Source of the DNA: Citrobacter freundii | GTDB taxonomy: Bacteria > Bacteroidota > Bacteroidia > Chitinophagales > Chitinophagaceae | Direction of reading: 5' to 3' | NCBI GenBank assembly: GCA_003243445.1 | Contig: QFQQ01000011.1 | Span: 1-64,000 of the forward strand | Length of the DNA: 64,000 nt | Shown: piece by piece, positions 7,689 to 13,825 of the stretch | Layout of the letters: each line of letters starts with the position of its first letter | How positions within the stretch are numbered: the first letter of the stretch is position 1 | The notes under the pieces: generated by a model | What the model saw: only the letters and a program-made list of their open reading frames with translations | Told to the model about the DNA's origin: nothing | Database searches by the model: none | Made by a program: the position numbers and the translations under genes

Positions 7689-7946
7689 TTACTTGACCTT
7701 CTCAACAACCTCAACCAGTCTCCAGCGTTTTGTTTTGCTGAGAGGACGGGTTTCCATGATCTTCACAACGTCACCGATGCTGCACTCATTCTTGTCATCA
7801 TGAGCATGGAACTTGGTAGTCTTTTTTACGAACTTACCATAGATAGGGTGTTTTACTTTTCTTTCCACCGCAACAGTGATGGTTTTAGTCATTTTGTTGC
7901 TGGTAACAACACCTATCCTTGTTTTTCTTAAATTTCTTTCAGCCAT
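7689..7946 (-). CDS. rpsQ: 30S ribosomal protein S17 (uS17)
   Basis: Small-subunit primary binding protein, 85 residues with an OB fold. Motifs: RIGVVTSNKMTKTITVAVER, HPIYGKFVKKTTKFHAHD and the signature IGDVVKIMETRPLSKTKRWRL. Start ATG at 7946, 18 bases after rpmC; rplP-rpmC-rpsQ is one of the few tightly packed blocks in this cluster. Confidence 0.97.
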   Translation of the reverse strand: MAERNLRKTRIGVVTSNKMTKTITVAVERKVKHPIYGKFVKKTTKFHAHDDKNECSIGDVVKIMETRPLSKTKRWRLVEVVEKVK

Positions 7947-7964
7947 TTTATTTAGCTTTTTTTA

Positions 7965-8174
7965 TTATGCTCCTTGTTGCTTTGCGTTCAGTGCCGTGCT
8001 CAGACGGGCGATATCCCTGCGAAGGCCACGGATAGTCATCGGATTCTCCAGTGGAGAGATCGCGTGTGCAAACTCAAGTTTCTTCAACCTTTGTTTGTCT
8101 TCTTCCAGACGGGCCTTCAGGTCACTTTCATTCATGCCCTGAATGCTCTTCAAAAAATCAGATTTCTTAGACAT
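7965..8174 (-). CDS. rpmC: 50S ribosomal protein L29 (uL29)
   Basis: Small alpha-helical protein at the tunnel exit, part of the docking surface for trigger factor and SRP. It has 69 residues; the C-terminal NPMTIRGLRRDIARLSTAL matches the family's N-x-x-x-I-R-x-x-R-x-x-I-A-R signature. Start ATG at 8174. Spacers of 21 and 18 bases connect it to rplP and rpsQ. Confidence 0.95.
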   Translation of the reverse strand: MSKKSDFLKSIQGMNESDLKARLEEDKQRLKKLEFAHAISPLENPMTIRGLRRDIARLSTALNAKQQGA

Positions 8175-8195
8175 CGTTTTCGATTTATAGAGTTA

Positions 8196-8618
8196 TTACG
8201 CAGTTACGAGATCACGGCGTGTAACAAACTTTGTTTTAATTGGCAGCTTACCAGCAGCCAGTCCCAGGGAAGCACGTGCAACCTCTTCGCTAACACCATC
8301 GATCTCGAAGATGATGCGACCTGGTTTTACCACGGCAGCCCAGAATTCCAGGTTACCTTTACCTTTACCCATCCTCACCTCAAGCGGCTTGCGGGTAATT
8401 GGTTTGTCAGGGAAAATGCGGATCCACACATTACCTTCCCTTTTCATTTCACGGGTCAATGCCTGACGGGCAGCTTCGATCTGACGGTCAGTGATCCAGT
8501 GCTGATCCAAAGCTTTCAGGGCATAAGAGCCAAAAGAAATAGTTGTACCTCTTTTCGCATCGCCTTTCATGCGGCCCTTCTGCATTTTCCTGTGCTTCGT
8601 TCTTTTCGGTTGTAACAT
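8196..8618 (-). CDS. rplP: 50S ribosomal protein L16 (uL16)
   Basis: Late-assembly protein at the A-site side of the large subunit. The 140 residues have the family motifs MLQPKRTKHRKMQKGRMKG, FGSYALKALD, GNVWIRIFPDKPIT and RMGKGKGNLEFW. Start ATG at 8618. The 117-base spacer upstream, towards rpsC, is an AAAAAGT-family inverted repeat. Confidence 0.97.
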   Translation of the reverse strand: MLQPKRTKHRKMQKGRMKGDAKRGTTISFGSYALKALDQHWITDRQIEAARQALTREMKREGNVWIRIFPDKPITRKPLEVRMGKGKGNLEFWAAVVKPGRIIFEIDGVSEEVARASLGLAAGKLPIKTKFVTRRDLVTA

Positions 8619-8652
8619 TGTTTATAGTTTCTAGTTACTTTAATTATTTCTG

Positions 8653-8738
8653 AAGTAAAAAGTAAAAATTCAAAAGTCAAAAGAGTATACAACTCAAGGC
8701 GACCAATTTTTTACTTTTTACTTTTGACTTTTTACTTA
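8653..8738. repeat. Inverted repeat, AAAAAGT-word family
   Basis: The left arm (8653-8683, AAGTAAAAAGTAAAAATTC and onward) pairs with the right arm (8706-8738, TTTTTACTTTTGAC type). The right arm runs into the rpsC stop codon at 8736-8738. Confidence 0.85.
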
Positions 8739-9539
8739 TCCTTGCTGACGCTGTCCACCGCCACGGTTACCGCCACCACGGTTACCACCACCTCTTCGGT
8801 CACCACCACCTCTGCGGTCATCACGACGATCGTGACGGTCATCACCGCCTCTTCTTTCGTTACCGCCCTGGCTGTTACCTGCAATGATGTTCGGGTTCAG
8901 GTCACGCTTCTGCAGTACTTCACCTTTACAGATCCATACTTTGATACCGATCTTACCGTAAACGGTTTGTGCAAATACGTTTGCATAATCGATATCCATA
9001 CGGAATGTATGAAGAGGTACACGACCTTGTTTGAACTCTTCGCTACGTGCGATCTCTGCACCAGCCAGACGGCCGCTCAGTTTGATCTTGATACCTTCAG
9101 CACCCATACGGAGCGCAGAAGCGATCGCCATCTTTGTGGCACGTTTGAAGTTGATCCTGTTCTCGATCTGACGGGCGATCGTATCACCTACGATCATCGC
9201 ATCCAGTTCAGGACGACGGATCTCCAGAATGTTGATCTGCACATCATCTTTACCAGTCAGTTTCTTCAGCTCTTCTTTGATGCGGTCAACTTCACCACCA
9301 CCTTTACCGATAATGATACCAGGCTTGGAAGTGTGGATAGTGATGATCAGTTTACCTAATGTTCTCTCGATAACAATTTTAGAGATACCGCCTTTATTGA
9401 TACGGGCGTTCAGGTAAGTCCTGATTTTGTTATCCTCGATCAGTTTGGAAGCGAAATCTTTTTTGCCACCATACCAGTTAGATTCCCATCCGCGGATGAT
9501 GCCTAACCTGTTACCGATCGGATTTGCTTTTTGACCCAT
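8736..9539 (-). CDS. rpsC: 30S ribosomal protein S3 (uS3) with RGG-rich tail
   Basis: Small-subunit head protein at the mRNA entrance. The 267 residues contain the type 2 KH domain (GKGG near residue 78) and the S3 C-terminal domain (SGRLAGAEIARSE, VPLHTFRMDIDYA, GKIGIKVWI). The last 46 residues (about 222-267) form an Arg/Gly/Asp-rich tail with several RRGG and NRGGG repeats, resembling eukaryotic RGG boxes. Such tails are not part of the core S3 fold and are likely disordered and RNA-binding. Start ATG at 9539, 27 bases after rplV. Confidence 0.97.
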   Translation of the reverse strand: MGQKANPIGNRLGIIRGWESNWYGGKKDFASKLIEDNKIRTYLNARINKGGISKIVIERTLGKLIITIHTSKPGIIIGKGGGEVDRIKEELKKLTGKDDVQINILEIRRPELDAMIVGDTIARQIENRINFKRATKMAIASALRMGAEGIKIKLSGRLAGAEIARSEEFKQGRVPLHTFRMDIDYANVFAQTVYGKIGIKVWICKGEVLQKRDLNPNIIAGNSQGGNERRGGDDRHDRRDDRRGGGDRRGGGNRGGGNRGGGQRQQG

Positions 9540-9566
9540 GTTTATTTAGGTTATTCGTTATTAGGT

Positions 9567-9914
9567 TTAATTTTTAGATTCCTTTGTGTCAACAATCACA
9601 GTTACGTGGTTGCTGCGTTTGCGAACGCGGTATCCACGGCCTTGTGGTGCAGGGCGCATACGTTTCAGCGTACGTGCTCCGTCAACGAAGATTGTTTTCA
9701 CTACCAGCTCGCTCACATCGCCACCTTCATTCTTCTGTTTCCAGTTGCTGATTGCACTCAACACCAGTTTGCGCAAAGGCACTGCAGGGTGCTTGGGGTT
9801 GAACTCAAGTTCTGCCAACACCTTTTCTACTTTCTGACCACGAATGAGGTCAGCCAGCAAACGCATTTTACGAGGTGATGTCGGATAGTTTCTCAGTTTA
9901 GCTACTGCTTCCAT
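9567..9914 (-). CDS. rplV: 50S ribosomal protein L22 (uL22)
   Basis: Lines the peptide exit tunnel; the beta-hairpin loop is the macrolide-sensitive constriction. The 115 residues contain SPRKMRLLADLIRGQKVEKVLAEL and the hairpin signature RMRPAPQGRGYRVRKRSNHV. Start ATG at 9914. It lies between rpsS and rpsC; the upstream spacer is a GTTTAAA-family inverted repeat. Confidence 0.97.
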   Translation of the reverse strand: MEAVAKLRNYPTSPRKMRLLADLIRGQKVEKVLAELEFNPKHPAVPLRKLVLSAISNWKQKNEGGDVSELVVKTIFVDGARTLKRMRPAPQGRGYRVRKRSNHVTVIVDTKESKN

Positions 9915-9929
9915 TTTTATTCTTTTATG

Positions 9930-10020
9930 AAGTTTAAAGGTTTAAAAGTTTAAGGGTTTAAAAGTTTAAGGTTCTGTTGAGACTAAACATTTAAACATTA
10001 AACTTTAGAACTTTTAAACG
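9930..10020. repeat. Inverted repeat, GTTTAAA-word family
   Basis: The left arm (about 9930-9970) repeats AAGTTTAAAGGTTTAAAAG words; the right arm (about 9983-10020) repeats ACATTTAAAC and CTTTTAAACG words. It fills the rplV-rpsS spacer, like the copies at 4423 and 5696. Confidence 0.8.
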
Positions 10021-10024
10021 TTGA

Positions 10025-10294
10025 TTATCCATCTTTTTTAGAGTGTCCTTTGAATGAACGTGTCGGTGCAAATTCTCCCAGCTTGTGACCCACCATGAAT
10101 TCTGTTACATACACAGGGATGAACTTGTTGCCGTTATGCACAGCGAACGTATGACCTACAAAATCAGGAGAGATCGTAGAGCGACGGCTCCATGTTTTGA
10201 TCACGCCTTTTTTGTTCTTTCCTTCGTTCATAGACAACACCTTCTTCTCGAGGTGAGTTGCTATATAAGGACCTTTTTTTATCGAACGAGCCAT
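10025..10294 (-). CDS. rpsS: 30S ribosomal protein S19 (uS19)
   Basis: Small-subunit head protein contacting the large subunit. It has 89 residues; MARSIKKGPYIATHLEKKV at the start, IKTWSRRSTISPDFVGHTF in the middle and the signature HKLGEFAPTRSFKGHSKKD at the end. Start ATG at 10294. Normal position between rplB and rplV. The 83-base spacer to rplB carries a REP-like hairpin. Confidence 0.97.
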   Translation of the reverse strand: MARSIKKGPYIATHLEKKVLSMNEGKNKKGVIKTWSRRSTISPDFVGHTFAVHNGNKFIPVYVTEFMVGHKLGEFAPTRSFKGHSKKDG

Positions 10295-10333
10295 GTGACT
10301 ATTTTAAGTTTTGTTAGTTGTTCTGCTTTTAAG

Positions 10334-10359
10334 TCCGCCGTAGCTTTAGCGAAGGCGGA
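10334..10359. repeat. REP-like 26-base hairpin (rpsS-rplB)
   Basis: TCCGCCGTAGCTTTAGCG followed by AAGGCGGA; differs from the copy at 5106-5131 at one position. Ends pair as TCCGCC/GGCGGA. Confidence 0.85.
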
Positions 10360-10377
10360 TTATTCAAGGTAACTGAC

Positions 10378-11214
10378 TTATTTAGCCAGTTTGCTTCCGT
10401 TTTTACGCTGGATGATCAGTTTATCACTGCCTTTTCCTTTCGTACGTGTTTTCAGACCTCTTGAGTACTGACCATTGCGGCTGCGGGGCTGACCACCTGA
10501 AGCTTTACCTTCACCACCACCCATCGGGTGATCTACAGGGTTCATCGCAACACCACGGTTTCTTGGTTTGATACCTTTCCAACGGTTACGGCCGGCTTTA
10601 CCCATGCTCTGCAAGCTGTGATCACTGTTGCTTACCACACCTACTGTAGCGTAGCAATTGATCAATACTTTTCTCAGCTCGCCGGAAGGCATTTTCAGAA
10701 CAGCATATTTTTCTTCTTTGTTGGTCAGTTGAGCAGAAGAACCCGCGCTGCGCGCCAGTTTACCACCCTGACCAGGCTGCATCTCGATATTGTGAATGTT
10801 AGTACCGAGCGGCATATTCTTCATCTGAAGAGCATTCCCGATCTCAGGAGCTACAGCATCACCTGCTTCTACAACAGCGCCAACCTGCAGACCTTGCGGA
10901 GCGAGGATATAGCGTTTTTCACCATCTGCATAGTTCAGCAGCGCGATGAAAGCTGTACGGTTCGGATCATATTCGATAGATGCTACAGTTGCAACACCTG
11001 TCTTGTTACGTTTGAAATCAACGATACGGTATTTCTTCTTGTGACCACCGCCTCTGTAGCGCATGGACAAATGACCAGAAGAGTTACGGCCACCGGTTCT
11101 TGGTTTCGCTTCTACCAGGGTCTTCTCAGGCACATTGGTAGTTACCTCTGCATAAGCATTACCGATTCTCCAACGTGTACCGGCAGTTACGGGTTTAAAT
11201 TTTCTTAATGCCAT
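10378..11214 (-). CDS. rplB: 50S ribosomal protein L2 (uL2)
   Basis: One of the most conserved large-subunit proteins, close to the peptidyl transferase centre. The 278 residues carry GGRNSSGHLSMRYRGGGHKK near the N terminus and the highly conserved C-terminal VAMNPVDHPMGGGEGKASGG, including the histidine implicated in peptidyl transferase activity. Start ATG at 11214. It follows rplW; the spacer between them has a perfect 26-base palindrome. Confidence 0.98.
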   Translation of the reverse strand: MALRKFKPVTAGTRWRIGNAYAEVTTNVPEKTLVEAKPRTGGRNSSGHLSMRYRGGGHKKKYRIVDFKRNKTGVATVASIEYDPNRTAFIALLNYADGEKRYILAPQGLQVGAVVEAGDAVAPEIGNALQMKNMPLGTNIHNIEMQPGQGGKLARSAGSSAQLTNKEEKYAVLKMPSGELRKVLINCYATVGVVSNSDHSLQSMGKAGRNRWKGIKPRNRGVAMNPVDHPMGGGEGKASGGQPRSRNGQYSRGLKTRTKGKGSDKLIIQRKNGSKLAK

Positions 11215-11283
11215 TTTAAACTAAAAATTCAAAAGTCAAAATTCAAAATCAACACTTCGCGGCGGTTGTATGCCATTCGATGT

Positions 11284-11309
11284 TATGCTTAGTTTATAAA
11301 CTAAGCATA
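11284..11309. repeat. Perfect 26-base palindrome between rplB and rplW
   Basis: TATGCTTAGTTTA is followed directly by its exact reverse complement, with no loop. Just to its left (11219-11250) lie AAAAAGT-family words without a visible partner arm. A loopless palindrome is more like a protein-binding site or a recombination product than an RNA hairpin; no function can be read from sequence alone. Confidence 0.9.
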
Positions 11310-11315
11310 GCAACT

Positions 11316-11615
11316 TTAAATGTTAGAGTACAGATCGATACTCTCACCTTCAGCTACAGTCACATAAGCTTTTTTGTAAGCAGGCTTGCGGCCATTGATT
11401 ACACCAGCTTTAGTGAAGCGGCTTTTGTTTTTTCCTGGAACAACGCTTGTATTAACACCTACAACGCTTACGTTATAGAAAGTCTCAACAGCTTTTTTGA
11501 TCTCCAGCTTGTTTGCTTTCCTGGCCACTTTGAAGGCATAGCGGTGCAGTTTTTCCTGCTGGGCATTTGCCTTTTCAGTCAAAATTGGCTTTATCAGTAC
11601 TTCAGAAAGGTTCAT
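11316..11615 (-). CDS. rplW: 50S ribosomal protein L23 (uL23)
   Basis: Tunnel-exit protein that docks trigger factor and SRP. The 99 residues include LIKPILTEKANAQQ near the N terminus, NKLEIKKAVETFYNVSVVGVNT and a C-terminal AYVTVAEGESIDLYSNI. Start ATG at 11615. Normal position between rplD and rplB; the 66-base spacer to rplD carries a variant REP-like hairpin (11641-11665). Confidence 0.96.
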   Translation of the reverse strand: MNLSEVLIKPILTEKANAQQEKLHRYAFKVARKANKLEIKKAVETFYNVSVVGVNTSVVPGKNKSRFTKAGVINGRKPAYKKAYVTVAEGESIDLYSNI

Positions 11616-11640
11616 CTCGAATCGTTTATCAGTTTACTTG

Positions 11641-11665
11641 TCCGCCCAGGCCTCAGCGAAGGCGG
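11641..11665. repeat. Variant REP-like hairpin (rplW-rplD)
   Basis: TCCGCC and GGCGG ends flank CCAGGCCTCAGCGAA. The ends and the AGCGAAGGCGG right half match the REP-like family; the left half has diverged. Confidence 0.65.
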
Positions 11666-11681
11666 TCAGTTTAATTATTTA

Positions 11682-12314
11682 TTACGCTTCTGCTTTGTCA
11701 TCGCTGAAGATCTTCGCTGCACTTTCAGTCAGCACGAGTACTTCAGAGTTCACAATGTCGTAAGTGTTGATATCGCTCAGCACAACGCCCAGAACAGAAG
11801 GAACGTTACGTGTAGACAGGTACAGCGCATCGCTGAATTCAGGAGCGATGAACATTGCTTTCTTATCAGCAACATTCAGTTTGCCCATGATGTCTACAAA
11901 TGTTTTTGTTTTTGGTGCGTCGAGTTTGATGTCTTCAACAACTACGATCGCATTCTCTTTTGCTTTATGAGCCAGCGCAGAGATCTTAGCCAGGTCCTTC
12001 ACTTTACGGTTCAGTTTGAAGTCGTAAGAGTGAGGTTTTGGTCCGAAGATAGTACCACCACCTTTATAGAGAGGGTTGCGGATATTACCTTTACGGCTAC
12101 CACCTGTACCTTTCTGACGGTGCAGTTTACGGCTTGCACCTTTTACTTCAGCACGGGTCTTCACTTTATGTGTACCCTGACGCTGAGCAGCCAGGTATTG
12201 TTTTACTGCCAGGTAGATCACGTGGTTGTTTGGCTCGATCCCAAAGATATCTTCGGGCAGTTCCACTGTTCTGCCTGTGTTTTGTCCTTGTGTATTTAAA
12301 ACTTGAACTTGCAT
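11682..12314 (-). CDS. rplD: 50S ribosomal protein L4 (uL4)
   Basis: Large-subunit assembly initiator with a loop reaching the tunnel; in E. coli it also represses its own operon. The 210 residues show the L4 loop motif (KGASRKLHRQKGTGGSRKGN, then GGGTIFGPKPHSYDFKLN). Start ATG at 12314 (MQVQVLNTQGQ). It lies 64 bases after rplC. No clear E. coli-type L4 leader site can be recognised upstream of rpsJ. Confidence 0.97.
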   Translation of the reverse strand: MQVQVLNTQGQNTGRTVELPEDIFGIEPNNHVIYLAVKQYLAAQRQGTHKVKTRAEVKGASRKLHRQKGTGGSRKGNIRNPLYKGGGTIFGPKPHSYDFKLNRKVKDLAKISALAHKAKENAIVVVEDIKLDAPKTKTFVDIMGKLNVADKKAMFIAPEFSDALYLSTRNVPSVLGVVLSDINTYDIVNSEVLVLTESAAKIFSDDKAEA

Positions 12315-12378
12315 TTTCTAATTTTTTTGTTGTTATACGTGGTCTTCAGACTGCGTATAGCGACTACGAATAGCGCAT

Positions 12379-12996
12379 TTATTTCTGAATCAAAACAATG
12401 GAACCGATGTGGCCCGGAACAGAACCACTCACCAGGATATAATTCTTTTCAGCGAAGATCTTCACCACTTTCAGTCCTTTCATTTTCACGCGGTCGTTAC
12501 CCATGCGGCCAGCCATACGAACACCTTTCATTACACGGCTCGCATCAGATGAGTTACCAAGTGAACCTGGGGCACGCTGACGGTCATGCTGGCCGTGAGT
12601 TTGCTGACCCACACCACCAAATCCGTGACGTTTAACCACACCCTGGAAACCTTTACCTTTTGTAGTACCAACTACTTCAACTTTTTCGCCTTCTGCGAAA
12701 ATGTCCGTGGTAACAGTTTCACCAATATTTTTTTCGATGGAAAAATTGCGGAATTCTTTTGAGAATCTTTTTGCAGCAGTCTGAGCTTTTGCGAAGTGAT
12801 TGATTTCAGACTTGAGAGAGTGCTTTTCTTTTTTGTCGCCAAAAGAAAGCTGGAGAGCATCGTACCCGTCGTTTGCGGTTGTTTTAACCTGGGTAACTAC
12901 ACAGGGGCCTGCCTCAATGATCGTGCAGGCGATTTGCTTGCCTGTAGGATCGAAGATGCTGGTCATCCCAATCTTTTTGCCAATAATTCCTTTCAT
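12379..12996 (-). CDS. rplC: 50S ribosomal protein L3 (uL3)
   Basis: Assembly-initiator protein near the peptidyl transferase centre. The 205 residues include MKGIIGKKIGMTSIFDPTGK, the extended loop GFQGVVKRHGFGGVGQQTHG with the glutamine methylated in other bacteria, and MAGRMGNDRVKMKGLKV. Start ATG at 12996. A 390-base spacer separates it from rpsJ, the largest gap in the cluster, so an additional promoter or processing site there is possible. Confidence 0.97.
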   Translation of the reverse strand: MKGIIGKKIGMTSIFDPTGKQIACTIIEAGPCVVTQVKTTANDGYDALQLSFGDKKEKHSLKSEINHFAKAQTAAKRFSKEFRNFSIEKNIGETVTTDIFAEGEKVEVVGTTKGKGFQGVVKRHGFGGVGQQTHGQHDRQRAPGSLGNSSDASRVMKGVRMAGRMGNDRVKMKGLKVVKIFAEKNYILVSGSVPGHIGSIVLIQK

Positions 12997-13386
12997 TGTT
13001 TGTTGTTTGTGCCAACACAGGATTATTGGGACAGCTTTATTAGTTATTTCAAGTGTGTTGTTCGTAGTCTATGACTACGAATCATCATTTTTTCAGTCGT
13101 TAGTCAGAGACTAATGACAACACTGAAAGCTAATAACTCTTCAATCCCCGTTCGTCACCGACCTTTTCCTTTATGGGGAAGTACCGATGATAAACAAACC
13201 CCGAATGGCTTGTTTTATGTAAAAGTGCCAGAGCTCTTTTGGAGACACTAAGTTCATATGCGAATTACGCGAATTAGTATCCTTTGAGAGAATAGCCAAA
13301 ATTTAATTCAATTTATAAGAGCTCGGATCTTACGACCCTTTCGCTAATCACGCTCAATTCGCGTAATCAGCGTATTAAATTCGTGT
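12997..13386. repeat. 390-base rplC-rpsJ spacer with three inverted repeats
   Basis: No gene is visible. It holds a perfect 9-base stem with 3-base loop (TTCGTAGTC, 13061-13069, with 13073-13081); a second hairpin at 13091-13128 (GTCGTTAGTC with GACTAATGAC, extended by TTTCAGT/ACTGAAA); and GCGAATT-word arms at about 13255-13282 and 13343-13385. The last arm runs up to the rpsJ stop codon. Confidence 0.75.
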
Positions 13387-13692
13387 CTACGCTTTGATTT
13401 CTACCTCAACCCCACTTGGCAGGTCAAGTTTGCTCAGCGCATCTACTGTACGGCTTGAAGACGTGTAGATATCCAACAAACGCTTATGCGTAGCCAGTTG
13501 GAACTGCTCACGGCTCTTCTTGTTCACGTGTGGGGAACGCAGTACAGTGAAAATTTTGGTACGTGTAGGCAGAGGAATAGGACCTGTTACTACAGCACCT
13601 GTGCTGCGAACTGTTTTTACGATCTTTTCAGCTGATTTATCTACCAGGTTGTGATCGTAAGACTGTAATTTGATTCTGATTCGCTGAGACAT
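13387..13692 (-). CDS. rpsJ: 30S ribosomal protein S10 (uS10)
   Basis: Small-subunit head protein and, in bacteria that have NusB, partner in transcription antitermination. The 101 residues include MSQRIRIKLQSYDHNLVD, TGAVVTGPIPLPTRTKIFTV, the signature RSPHVNKKSREQFQLATHKR and LDLPSGVEVEIKA. Start ATG at 13692. First gene of the cluster; a good promoter lies 30-60 bases upstream, so transcription of the cluster can begin here despite the inserted beta-helix gene between rpsJ and fusA. Confidence 0.97.
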   Translation of the reverse strand: MSQRIRIKLQSYDHNLVDKSAEKIVKTVRSTGAVVTGPIPLPTRTKIFTVLRSPHVNKKSREQFQLATHKRLLDIYTSSSRTVDALSKLDLPSGVEVEIKA

Positions 13693-13723
13693 TTTGTAAA
13701 TCCCAATTTTTCTTTTGGGAGTG

Positions 13724-13755
13724 CAAAGGTATGCTCAGCGGCTATATCCTCCAAA
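13724..13755 (-). promoter_or_regulatory. Promoter of rpsJ (Bacteroidota type)
   Basis: On the minus strand TTTG (13752-13755), a 20-base spacer and TACCTTTG (13724-13731) match the Bacteroidota TTTG/TAnnTTTG consensus exactly. Expected start of transcription is near 13717, about 25 bases before the rpsJ ATG. A TCCCAA/TTGGGA hairpin (13701-13720) overlaps the leader. The rpsL promoter at 41114-41145 has the same boxes and spacing. Confidence 0.8.
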
Positions 13756-13795
13756 TTGTTGAGGAAGAATTTTGAGTTATACACAATAATATTAC

Positions 13796-13825
13796 GAAAA
13801 TTGCCGGTCCCTACTGCGCCGGCAA
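13796..13825 (-). terminator. Terminator overlapping the stop of the beta-helix gene
   Basis: TTGCCGG (13801-13807) pairs with CCGGCAA (13819-13825); on the minus strand TTTT follows. The TAG stop codon at 13811-13813 lies inside the loop, so the end of translation and the terminator coincide. It would insulate rpsJ from the gene upstream. Confidence 0.7.
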
